This document shows positions 14,319 through 21,669 of a stretch of DNA of 64,000 nt, piece after piece. Made by a program: the position numbers and the translations under genes. The notes beneath the pieces were generated by a model. It did no database searches. It worked only from the letters and a program-made list of their open reading frames with translations, and had not been told where the DNA came from. This stretch comes from Nocardia vinacea NBRC 16497 (GTDB lineage: Bacteria; Actinomycetota; Actinomycetes; Mycobacteriales; Mycobacteriaceae). Where the stretch lies: assembly GCF_000308835.1 (NCBI RefSeq), contig NZ_BAGN01000088.1:62001-126000 (forward strand), in the 5' to 3' direction. The first letter of the stretch is position 1, and each line of letters begins with the position of its first letter.

Positions 14319-14939
14319 TCAGTCGTCGACGGAAGGCGCGGGAAGTCCCGCGGCTATCTCGTCGACGGCTTGTCGTAGCAGTGTGGTGAGCAATACCGGC
14401 GGATCCGCGTACACATAGGTCGCGGTAGCGGCCTGGTAGATCGCGCCGATCGCGCCGACGACGAGCCGTGGATACAGATCGCGTGCCGCGTCGGTTCCGG
14501 TGCGTGCCGCGATCGCCTCGATCCAGTCGTCGGATACCGCCTTGGACACCGCGGTTCGGGTCTCGGGTGCCTCGAGCAATTCGCGAACGACCGCCAGTTG
14601 GCGCGCGGTCGGCGGGTGGTCCCCGGCGCCGTCGACTTCGAGTGGTTCGAGGATCGCCGCGGTGATCGCGGTCCAGAGCGGCTCGTCCACGGGCCGGTTC
14701 CGTAGTGCGATCAGACTGCGCTGGATCCGCTCGGTCTGCCGGTATGCCAGCGCCTCGTGCTTACCGGTGAAGTAGTTGTTGAAGGTCCGGACCGACACGC
14801 CCGCGCGGGCGGCGATGTCCTCTCTGGTGATATTGGCCAGTCCGTGTTCGAATGCCAGCTGGAGCGTCGCGTCGCTGAGTGCCTTGCGGGTGTCGAGCTT
14901 CTTGCGCTCGCGAAGGCCGAGGACTTGCTCATCTGGCAT
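14319..14939 (-). CDS. TetR-family transcriptional regulator
   Basis: 206 aa. The N-terminal HTH is ITREDIAARAGVSVRTFNNYF (about 37-57), followed by a helical ligand-binding domain including a TetR_C-like region (LWTAITAAILEPL...). The ATG at 14939 (MPDEQVLGLRERKK) was preferred; an upstream in-frame start at 14975 would lie inside the palindromic operator. It is the first gene of a two-gene unit with the flavin monooxygenase. Two overlapping inverted repeats just upstream look like its own operator, implying autorepression relieved by a small ligand. Confidence 0.88.
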   Translation of the reverse strand: MPDEQVLGLRERKKLDTRKALSDATLQLAFEHGLANITREDIAARAGVSVRTFNNYFTGKHEALAYRQTERIQRSLIALRNRPVDEPLWTAITAAILEPLEVDGAGDHPPTARQLAVVRELLEAPETRTAVSKAVSDDWIEAIAARTGTDAARDLYPRLVVGAIGAIYQAATATYVYADPPVLLTTLLRQAVDEIAAGLPAPSVDD

Positions 14940-14960
14940 GACACCAGAGTACGCCAAAAC

Positions 14961-14992
14961 TTGCCCAGCGGGCAATATTTCCCGCTGGGCAA
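14961..14992. promoter_or_regulatory. double palindromic operator upstream of tetR
   Basis: TTGCCCAGCGGG and CCCGCTGGGCAA are perfect 12-bp inverted arms separated by eight bases. Each arm with its neighbour is itself a dyad: TTGCCCagcGGGCAA (14961-14975) and TTTCCCgctGGGCAA (14978-14992). This gives two adjacent TetR-type sites, about 20 bp before the tetR ATG. Confidence 0.75.
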
Positions 14993-14998
14993 ATTTAG

Positions 14999-15349
14999 CT
15001 AGGCGTAGACCGGGCCGGTGTACTTCTCGCCCGGACCCTTGCCCGGCTCGTCCGGATGCGCCGAGGCCTCGCGGAAGGCGAGCTGCAACGACTTCAGTCC
15101 GTCGCGATACGGACCGGCATGCGGACCGAAGTATTCGATAGACGAGGTGATCAATCCAGCGAGCGCGGTGATCAGGCGGCGTGCCTCGTCCAGGTCGCGG
15201 CGCGGACTGTTGTCCGGATCCTCGTCGGCGAGTCCGAGCTTCTCCGCCGCCGCGCTCATCAGCATCATCGCGGCGCGGCTGATGATCTCCACTGCGGGGA
15301 TGTCGGCCAACTCGCGGACGTCGGTCGCGTCGGATGCCTCGTCACTCAT
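14999..15349 (-). CDS. DUF1844 domain protein
   Basis: 116 aa, a small helical protein with the DUF1844 core VEIISRAAMMLMSAAAEKLGL...DLDEARRLITALAGLI. This family is widespread and its function is unknown. In actinobacteria it often sits head-to-head with infC, as here. A GTG at 15355 two codons upstream is an alternative start; neither has a strong ribosome-binding site. It ends just before the double TetR operator. Confidence 0.8.
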   Translation of the reverse strand: MSDEASDATDVRELADIPAVEIISRAAMMLMSAAAEKLGLADEDPDNSPRRDLDEARRLITALAGLITSSIEYFGPHAGPYRDGLKSLQLAFREASAHPDEPGKGPGEKYTGPVYA

Positions 15350-15400
15350 AGCCACGAGGATGGCATCGTGGTGGGCGGGCGCGGTCGCCGGGCGGGGCGA

Positions 15401-15430
15401 TTCGGCGATAGCGAGTGGGAATGTTAGACT
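15401..15430 (+). promoter_or_regulatory. possible infC operon promoter
   Basis: TTCGGC (15401) and an extended minus-10 TGTTAGACT (TAGACT at 15425) are separated by 18 bp, at the start of a 300-base leader. The minus-35 match is poor. Confidence 0.35.
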
Positions 15431-15529
15431 TTCCGCTGACGACCGCCCCGGGCTTGCTCGGGGCTGATAAGTGGAGCCCGACTCCCACCGTTGCCGACGA
15501 GCGATCGTACTGGTTAAACGGTCCGGTCA

Positions 15530-15557
15530 CCCGCCCTTTCGAGGCGGGTTTCTTGTG
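15530..15557 (+). terminator. infC leader hairpin 1 (attenuator-like)
   Basis: CCCGCC-ctttcga-GGCGGG followed by TTTCTTGT has the form of an intrinsic terminator, but it lies about 170 bp before the infC start, inside the leader. A regulated read-through site is likely. Confidence 0.55.
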
Positions 15558-15629
15558 CGGGGATCTCTCAGGGGATCATCGGACGAGGTCGACGCGAGCT
15601 TGCTCGTGCTCGAAGGCCGGTCGACTCGG

Positions 15630-15666
15630 GCCCCGTTGCGGAATACCGCACCGGGGCTTTTGTGTT
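15630..15666 (+). terminator. infC leader hairpin 2 (attenuator-like)
   Basis: GCCCCG ... CGGGGC with an inner GCGG-aata-CCGC stem, followed by TTTTGTGTT. This is a second terminator-like structure, 63 bp before the infC start. Two in series before a translation-factor operon suggest transcription attenuation. Confidence 0.6.
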
Positions 15667-15728
15667 GAAAAGGGGTTGCCGTTATTGCGTGCGGTCGTCT
15701 GACGACACCGCTTGACCTAGGAGGCCCC

Positions 15729-16370
<642 letters not shown>

Positions 16371-16383
16371 TACCGATCAGAAA

Positions 16384-16409
16384 ACCGGTGGTCCGAGAGG
16401 ACCACCGGT
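16384..16409 (+). promoter_or_regulatory. infC-rpmI intercistronic hairpin with GNRA loop
   Basis: ACCGGTGGTCC-GAGA-GGACCACCGGT is a perfect 11-bp stem capped by a GAGA tetraloop, 21 bases before the rpmI ATG. There is no T-run after it, so an RNA-stability or translational-control element, possibly bound by L20, is more likely than a terminator. Confidence 0.6.
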
Positions 16410-16430
16410 ACGAGACAGATAGAGGAATCC

Positions 16431-16625
16431 ATGCCGAAGATGAAGAGCCACAGCGGCGCCTCGAAGCGATTCAAGGTTTCGGGCCGTGGCAAGCTGCTGC
16501 GTCAGCAGGCGAACCGTCGCCACCTGCTCGAGCACAAGTCCACTCGCCGGACTCGTCGTCTGGACGGCACGGAAGCCGTCGCGTCCGTTGACGTCCCTCG
16601 CGTCAAGCGCCTCCTGGGTCTCTGA
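16431..16625 (+). CDS. rpmI: 50S ribosomal protein L35
   Basis: 64 aa, basic. It carries the L35 signature [21 protein letters not shown] and a C-terminal VKRLLGL. It is incorporated late into the large subunit and is the second gene of the infC operon. The ribosome-binding site is GAGG before the ATG. Confidence 0.97.
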   Translation: MPKMKSHSGASKRFKVSGRGKLLRQQANRRHLLEHKSTRRTRRLDGTEAVASVDVPRVKRLLGL

Positions 16626-16727
16626 GACCTAGGCCAGCACCCGCGCGACCGGGATTCCGGACGCCGACCACCGACCAATTCCAGGGCGTCACGCACAGCG
16701 CCCCCTAGATCGACAAAGGACTGACCC

Positions 16728-17108
16728 ATGGCACGCGTCAAAAGGGCCGTCAACGCGCAGAAGAAGCGCCGTTCCGTTCTCGAGGCCTCCAAGGGCTACC
16801 GTGGCCAGCGCTCGCGGCTGTACCGCAAGGCCAAGGAACAGCAGCTGCACTCGCTCACCTACGCCTACCGGGACCGCCGGGCGCGCAAGGGTGACTTCCG
16901 CAAGCTCTGGATCGCCCGCATCAATGCCGCGGCGCGCCTGAACGACATCACCTACAACCGCTTCATCCAGGGCCTCAAGGCCGCCGGTGTCGAGGTGGAC
17001 CGCAAGATCCTCGCCGAGCTCGCCGTCTCCGACGCCGAGGCGTTCGCCGGTCTGGTCGCCGTCGCCAAGGCCGCCCTCCCGCAGGACGTCAACGCCCCGG
17101 CCGCCTGA
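16728..17108 (+). CDS. rplT: 50S ribosomal protein L20
   Basis: 126 aa. L20 features are [36 protein letters not shown] and [24 protein letters not shown]. It is an assembly-initiating 23S rRNA-binding protein and, in bacteria, the usual repressor of its own operon; the hairpin before rpmI is a candidate site. It is followed after ten bases by an RNA methyltransferase gene, as in mycobacteria. Confidence 0.98.
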   Translation: MARVKRAVNAQKKRRSVLEASKGYRGQRSRLYRKAKEQQLHSLTYAYRDRRARKGDFRKLWIARINAAARLNDITYNRFIQGLKAAGVEVDRKILAELAVSDAEAFAGLVAVAKAALPQDVNAPAA

Positions 17109-17118
17109 TCCGGCCTGC

Positions 17119-17943
17119 GTGACGACACAGCATTCGGAACGACCCGTGGACGCGCTCTCCGAGCACAATCCGCGGGTCGTTTCCGCTGTCAAGCTCCAGC
17201 GCGCCGCGCAGCGTCGCAAGACCGGACAGTTTCTGGCCGAGGGCGCGAATTCCGTTGCGGCGGCCGTGGAAACCGGTCGGGTGCGCGAGCTGTTCTACTC
17301 GATGCACGCCGCGGTTCGGGAGAATCAGCTGATCGCCGGGGCCGCCGCCGCGGGCGTGCGCACCACGTTAGTGAGTGAGCGCGCCGCCGAACACCTCGGT
17401 GAAACCGTCACCGCGCCGGGGCTTGTCGCGGTGTGCGATCACATCGATGTGCCGCTGGCGGACGTGCTGGCCGAGCGGCCGAGACTGCTCGCCATCCCTG
17501 TCGAGATCGCCGAGCCCGGCAATGCCGGCACTCTCATTCGAGTCGCCGACGCGGTGGGCGCGAATGGTGTTGTGCTGGCGGGGGATGCGGTCGATCCACA
17601 CAATGGCAAATGCGTCCGCGCGAGTGCGGGCAGTCTGTTCCATGTGCCGATCGCGCGGCATCGCGATATCGGCGAGGTGCTCGATGCCGTTGCGGCAGCG
17701 GGCATTACGGTGCTCGCCACCGCCGCGAAGGGCGAAGTCGACCTGGACGACGCCGACGAACTGCTGGCGGGTCCGGTGGCCTGGCTGTTCGGCAATGAGG
17801 CGCACGGCTTGGATCCGTCGGTCGCCGCCCGGGCCGACCATCGGGTACGTATCCCGATCCACGGCCGCGCCGAGAGTCTCAACCTCGCCGCTGCAGCCGC
17901 TATCTGCCTGTACGCGAGCGCGCGGGTCCAGCATACGAAATAG
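17119..17943 (+). CDS. tsnR: TrmH/SpoU-family RNA 2'-O-methyltransferase
   Basis: 274 aa. An N-terminal substrate-binding domain (about 15-95, RKTGQFLAEGANSVAAAVE) is followed by a SPOUT knot domain with motif 1 IAEPGNAGTLIRVADAVGA, motif 2 VAWLFGNEAHGL and motif 3 IPIHGRAESLNLAAAAAICLY. It methylates a ribose 2'-OH in rRNA or tRNA with SAM. The place immediately after rplT is that of mycobacterial tsnR. The GTG at 17119 was used because reading further upstream overlaps rplT; GTG 17143 is possible. The precise RNA target is unknown. Confidence 0.9.
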   Translation: MTTQHSERPVDALSEHNPRVVSAVKLQRAAQRRKTGQFLAEGANSVAAAVETGRVRELFYSMHAAVRENQLIAGAAAAGVRTTLVSERAAEHLGETVTAPGLVAVCDHIDVPLADVLAERPRLLAIPVEIAEPGNAGTLIRVADAVGANGVVLAGDAVDPHNGKCVRASAGSLFHVPIARHRDIGEVLDAVAAAGITVLATAAKGEVDLDDADELLAGPVAWLFGNEAHGLDPSVAARADHRVRIPIHGRAESLNLAAAAAICLYASARVQHTK

Positions 17944-18571
17944 GCTGTGCGCGAACTCCCCTCGATTATCGCCGGTTCGACTAGCGGTTCACCTCGTCGG
18001 CCTTCAGGGCGGAGTCGAACAGGCCCCTTGCCGCTCTCGAGGTGTGCAGCCTCCGCACACGCGTCGCCAACTGGCTCCGTACGGCGTGGGGGAACAGTCG
18101 TTCGGTCGAGTGCCAGCGCGTCGGCTCGGACAGAGCGGCTCGCTCAGGGGAGAGGTCTGCCCACCGAGCCGCGATGGTGGCTGCCGCGAGATGATCCGGC
18201 AGCAACGCCGAGAATTCGAGCCCGGCCACGGTGCAGGGGTCTACGCCGGGCAAGACCGCAGTCCAACTCTCTCAGGAACTTTGCGTCCTCATCGTCGGCC
18301 GCCGGACCTGCCTAAACGACCCGCGTCCTGGGTCGTGCTTTAGGTACGTGATGCGTTCTGCTGGGTCACCTCATCCGCAATGACGCTCGGTCTGGCCACC
18401 TACCTCGGCGCGAGACTGATCGGCATGGGATGCACCGCAGCCGAATCTCGTGCCGGCGTTTCGCCGACGCTCGGCCTGGTGCCGACGTTCTTCCTCCTGC
18501 CGATACAGCGGGTGACGACGCCAGCGCAGACGGTCAGGGGTTTCCGGCGTCTCAACGCGTTTTTCCTGCTG
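17944..18571. other. intergenic, no convincing gene
   Basis: About 630 bp after tsnR. One 90-codon minus-strand frame (17981-18253, opening MPGVDPCTVAGLEFSALLPDH) has plausible amino-acid composition but no recognisable family and no good ribosome-binding site. It could be a gene remnant. Nothing else was supported. Confidence 0.4.
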
Positions 18572-19264
18572 CTATCGATCGCCCGGCTGGTCGGGGTACT
18601 GAGCAGGCTCCGGATATGGCATCGGCTGAACTGCCACGAACTGACCGTTCATCGGGCCGCCCGACATAGGGTGTCCAGGAGGCGGAATAGGCTGCCAGGG
18701 AGCTGGCGTCGGCTGCGCCGGGTACGGCTGGCCCGGGTAGGGCGGGGGCTGGATGGCGTTCTGTGCCGGCTCGGCGGCGATCCAGCGTCTGGTCGACGGC
18801 ACCAATGCCAAAATTATTGTGGCAATGGGGAATACCAAGCCGACGGAACCATCGAGTGTCCCAGCAATACCCGACAGGCCTCCGATCAGGGTGACGCCGA
18901 ACATGACGACCGCCCAGGCGATTCCGAACAGGATCGCCGACGCGCAGCCCGCGACGATCAGCAACCGCCCGGCCGGTCTGCGACGGAACAATGCCACTGC
19001 TCCGGTCCCCAGCAGCGTCCCGGCAAGCAGTGCGACCGCCCCGGTGCTCAGTACATAAGTCGGATACCACGTCAAGCCCGCATCCTGGCGGAGTTCGTGT
19101 GACTGCGTGAGGCCCAGCACGATATTCATCAGCCCGACCAGCATTTGCATGACCGCGCCGATCGCGGCGAGCACCCCGGCGGCAATCGCCGTCCCGCCCT
19201 TGGGTTTCGGTGTCGACGCCTGCGAATATGGGTACTGACCACCGTGGTACTGCGGATAACTCAT
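18572..19264 (-). CDS. membrane protein with Pro/Tyr/Gln-rich tails
   Basis: 230 aa. A short N-terminal PQYHGGQYPYSQ tail is followed by about four hydrophobic segments (approximately residues 25-50, 70-88, 98-125 and 130-158). A long cytosolic-type tail rich in Pro, Gln and Tyr follows (PPPYPGQPYPAQPTPAPWQP). Many Mycobacteriales membrane proteins share this architecture; no catalytic motif is seen. Function unknown. Confidence 0.7.
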   Translation of the reverse strand: MSYPQYHGGQYPYSQASTPKPKGGTAIAAGVLAAIGAVMQMLVGLMNIVLGLTQSHELRQDAGLTWYPTYVLSTGAVALLAGTLLGTGAVALFRRRPAGRLLIVAGCASAILFGIAWAVVMFGVTLIGGLSGIAGTLDGSVGLVFPIATIILALVPSTRRWIAAEPAQNAIQPPPYPGQPYPAQPTPAPWQPIPPPGHPMSGGPMNGQFVAVQPMPYPEPAQYPDQPGDR

Positions 19265-19491
19265 AGCCCAGCTCTCGTCTCTACCGCCGAACCGGCGTCG
19301 TCGGCAAGGGTACGCGACGATGTGTTCACACCACTCAGCCTGTGCTGCAGCCGATTACGCCGATGCGCGATGCTGCTGGCGGATATCCGGAGGTTGCGAG
19401 CGGCGAATTCCGTTGGCACCGAATCGGGTTGGCGGATGTCGACGGCAGCGGACGAGGGATACCTGCCCGCGCCTTGTCCACCGCGACCCAC

Positions 19492-19734
19492 TCACCTGAG
19501 TGCCGTTGCAGAGTACTGCGAGCTGAGGCGGGCTGAGTCCGGGTGCTCGACGGCCGAGCCGTATCGGGTCGTACCAGCGTCGCTGAGTCCGAACAGGTCG
19601 CAGATGCGGCGGATGCCAACGCCGGTGGGGTGCGGTTCGTCGAGGATGCGATCCTCGCGGATTGCTTGGGCGGTCAGCCCGAGTCGCTGCGTGATCCAGG
19701 CGGCTGAGGTGGGGTAGCTGGGCGGGATAGTCAT
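19492..19734 (-). pseudogene. remnant resembling the C-terminus of integrase/recombinase-type proteins
   Basis: The 80-codon frame contains ITQRLGLTAQAIREDRIL, DEPHPTGVGIRRICDLFG and LSDAGTTRYGSAVEHPD. This pattern ends many actinobacterial recombinase-like proteins found in islands (the 'DRILDE ... LCDLFGLS..TA.RY' block). No core catalytic region is present, so it looks like a fragment. It marks the entry to the accessory region. The stretch 19265-19491 holds nothing else. Family recognition is from memory and moderate. Confidence 0.35.
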
Positions 19735-19788
19735 GGTGGTTCTCGGTCCGAGGGCGGCGGGACTTCGAGTCCCGGCGCACGAGTTCAG

Positions 19789-20385
19789 CTACTTCAGTGC
19801 GACGCGTAAGCCGCCGGAGAACGCCGAGTCGTGGAACTCGACTGCGGCGGGCACGGTGCCTCGGGGCACATCGAAGACGAGGGTGATCGACACCTTGTTG
19901 CCGGGATTGATCTCCGCGCTGAGGTGGTCGTTGACGTTGATCTCCGCGCCCGTGTTGTTGGCGAACTCGCGCCCCTGGTCGTCGATCAGCTTCTGATTCG
20001 ACCCGAAATAGTGCTGTGCCTGACTACCGACGTTGGTCACGTCGACGTGCATCTGAATGAATTCGCCTTGCGCCTGTTCCTTCAGGATTTCGTTGGTGCC
20101 GATCACCGTCACCGGCTCTTCCACTCCGGTTACCAGGAACGAGAACTTCCCGTCACGCACTTCCGACCCGGCGGCCGCGGCCGTGTTGCGCTTTTCTTCG
20201 GCCTTTGCGACCTCGTTCGCTGTCCCGCCGATCAAGGCGACGCAACCGCCGAACATGAGCAGAAAGACGGCGAGGATCGCGCCGAGCACCCACGGCCACG
20301 GCCACACCTTCCTCTTCCTCGGCGGCTGCGGGTAATGGGATCCCGGCGGGAAGCCGGGCTGAGCGGGGTACTGGGGGTTTGTCAC
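19789..20385 (-). CDS. membrane-anchored DUF4352-type extracellular protein
   Basis: 198 aa. A Pro-rich cytosolic start (PAQPGFPPGSHYPQPPRKRK) is followed by one membrane segment (about 28-53, WPWPWVLGAILAVFLLMFGG). The extracellular domain is DUF4352-like: VRDGKFSFLVTGVEE...GEFIQMHVDVTNVGSQAQ...LVFDVPRGTVPAAVEFHDS. Such immunoglobulin-like domains are common in secreted actinobacterial proteins and lack a known activity. The following gene on the same strand (20420) also encodes a secreted protein. Confidence 0.78.
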   Translation of the reverse strand: MTNPQYPAQPGFPPGSHYPQPPRKRKVWPWPWVLGAILAVFLLMFGGCVALIGGTANEVAKAEEKRNTAAAAGSEVRDGKFSFLVTGVEEPVTVIGTNEILKEQAQGEFIQMHVDVTNVGSQAQHYFGSNQKLIDDQGREFANNTGAEINVNDHLSAEINPGNKVSITLVFDVPRGTVPAAVEFHDSAFSGGLRVALK

Positions 20386-20419
20386 GGTGACTCCTTGGGA
20401 GAGAGGGGAATAGGCGAGA

Positions 20420-20746
20420 TCAGTTGTCGAGCGTCCAGTGGCACCCCGTGACCGTGACGACGTCGCCTTCCCGCAATGTCACGTACGACTCACCGGTGTA
20501 GCTCTGGATGTCGATCAGCTCGGAGCCGCGGGCGCCCTTGTAGGGCAGCCATTCGATGAAGCAGGCGCCGTAGTCGCTGTCGCGGGGGCCGGCGGTGTGA
20601 TAGATCCCGGACGCGACATCGGTGCCGACGACCTGGGTACCTTCCTTCAGTGATGTGCGAGGTGCTGCTCGAGCGGTGCCTGTGATGGTGAGGATGCCTG
20701 CGGTCGCGAGGAGCGCGGCAGCTGCTGTGCGAATGATCGTGTTCAT
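20420..20746 (-). CDS. small secreted protein
   Basis: 108 aa with a clear Sec signal peptide (MNTIIRTAAAALLATAGILTITGTARA, cleavage likely after ARA) and a mature domain of about 80 residues. The mature part, GTDVASGIYHTAGPRDS...CFIEWLPYKG...GDVVTVTGCHW, is the small beta-sandwich seen in many actinobacterial exported proteins. It has two Cys that may form a disulphide. It is upstream of, and probably cotranscribed with, the DUF4352 gene. Function unknown. Confidence 0.75.
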   Translation of the reverse strand: MNTIIRTAAAALLATAGILTITGTARAAPRTSLKEGTQVVGTDVASGIYHTAGPRDSDYGACFIEWLPYKGARGSELIDIQSYTGESYVTLREGDVVTVTGCHWTLDN

Positions 20747-21076
20747 GAGAATTCCTCGGTAGAACGGAAGTGGCTATTCAGTTGTCGTCGGGATTCGGCC
20801 GTCCGGAGATGTGCTGCTGATCGTGGTCAGATCGGCGCCGGATTCGACGTACGTCCGCGTCAGCGCGTACGTCGGTAGGCGATTCGGCGCCGAATCTCGC
20901 GGAGCAGTCGCCGCTAGAGCCTCACGGTCGGATCAGTTTTCGGCGTCGCGAGCGCTGCAGAGGACCGAGCGAGCCGCGTCGTCAGCTCGGCGGGGGTCGG
21001 AAACGGACCGCTGCGGAGCGGAACGTCGAGTGTGATCGGCGCCCGCGCAGTTAGAGCCGCCGTTCTGGCGGCGGCG
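20747..21076. other. gene-free stretch with palindromes
   Basis: No supported coding frame. It contains CGACGTACG ... CGTACGTCG (20845-20853 and 20866-20874, perfect arms, 12-base loop) and the perfect 16-bp palindrome GATTCGGCGCCGAATC (20881-20896). These could be binding sites of a regulator or recombinase. Confidence 0.45.
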
Positions 21077-21271
21077 CTATGGACTGTTCTGGCGGCGGAG
21101 TAGTGCTCCAGGGGTCTTGCTGGTCAAATGCCACCCGTGGCAGGACAGGCACTCGTAGCTGCGCTTCTCCCGGAGCCGTGGATCGCTGGCGTCGACGCCG
21201 CTGAGGACGAGCTCGGCGTCAGATTGGGTGAAGTATCGGCGCTTGCCGTGGAAGCATCGAGTCGTCGGCAC
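21077..21271 (-). CDS. small Cys-containing island protein
   Basis: 64 aa, basic: KRRYFTQSDAELVL, then ECLSCHGWHLTSK near the C-terminus. The 'KRRY..ADAELAL ... RRxYxCxxCxGWHLT' pattern is common in short proteins of actinobacterial phages and islands and suggests a one-knuckle metal site. The start is a GTG; a 30-codon frame with a strong ribosome-binding site lies directly upstream. Function unknown. Confidence 0.6.
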   Translation of the reverse strand: MPTTRCFHGKRRYFTQSDAELVLSGVDASDPRLREKRSYECLSCHGWHLTSKTPGALLRRQNSP

Positions 21272-21280
21272 CCGGAACCG

Positions 21281-21373
21281 TTATTTGCGCAGGTCGTCAC
21301 CCTGTCGGAGGGGCAGGATGCACGGGTTGCCGGATCGGATCCGACGGTGGTGAAGGTGTCGGCGGGTGGACAT
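21281..21373 (-). CDS. possible 30-aa leader ORF
   Basis: The ATG at 21373 has an excellent GAGGAG five bases before it and reads 30 codons (MSTRRHLHHRRIRSGNPC...), stopping nine bases before the 64-aa gene. It is very basic. It may be a leader peptide or a small gene coupled to its neighbour; there is no homology to judge by. Confidence 0.35.
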   Translation of the reverse strand: MSTRRHLHHRRIRSGNPCILPLRQGDDLRK

Positions 21374-21533
21374 ACGTTCTCCTCTCAGGCGGATGCGGGC
21401 ACGACGAATCACAGCCTGAGGCCGGGTATCGAGTGAGATCTGTTGGGGGACAGAGTCTTTGGTTGCTCTGTAATCGACGTTGGTTCGCTGACGATGCAAT
21501 GAAATTAACACCCGGATGTCTACCGCATAAGTG

Positions 21534-21549
21534 ATTGACATTGTTTTCA
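21534..21549 (+). promoter_or_regulatory. defence-regulon element, copy 1
   Basis: ATTGACATTGTTTTCA, 136 bp before the methylase ATG. It shares 14 of 16 bases with copies 2 and 3 and 15 with copy 4. Confidence 0.6.
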
Positions 21550-21591
21550 GTCAGATGGAGCAGGGTGATGCGCTCCGGCCTGTGGATTTGT

Positions 21592-21607
21592 TGAAAACAT
21601 CGTCAAT
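21592..21607 (-). promoter_or_regulatory. defence-regulon element, copy 2 (inverted)
   Basis: TGAAAACATCGTCAAT on the plus strand, i.e. ATTGACGATGTTTTCA reversed. It forms an inverted pair with copy 1 (42 bp between them) and ends 62 bp before the methylase start. It is identical over 16 bp to copy 3, 15 kb away. Confidence 0.65.
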
Positions 21608-21669
21608 CTGATGCCGTGTTATCTTGAGCCACGACCTCCTCCGAGTGGTGGTTGGTCGGGAGGAGGCTC

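Noticed and set aside
17981..18253. Minus-strand 90-codon gene
   Set aside because: Plausible composition but no family, no ribosome-binding site and no coupling to neighbours.
21534..21607. att-type end repeats of a mobile element
   Set aside because: The 16-mers flank block 1, but there are two inverted copies on the left and one more inside the 58.4-kb promoter, which fits operators better than attachment sites.
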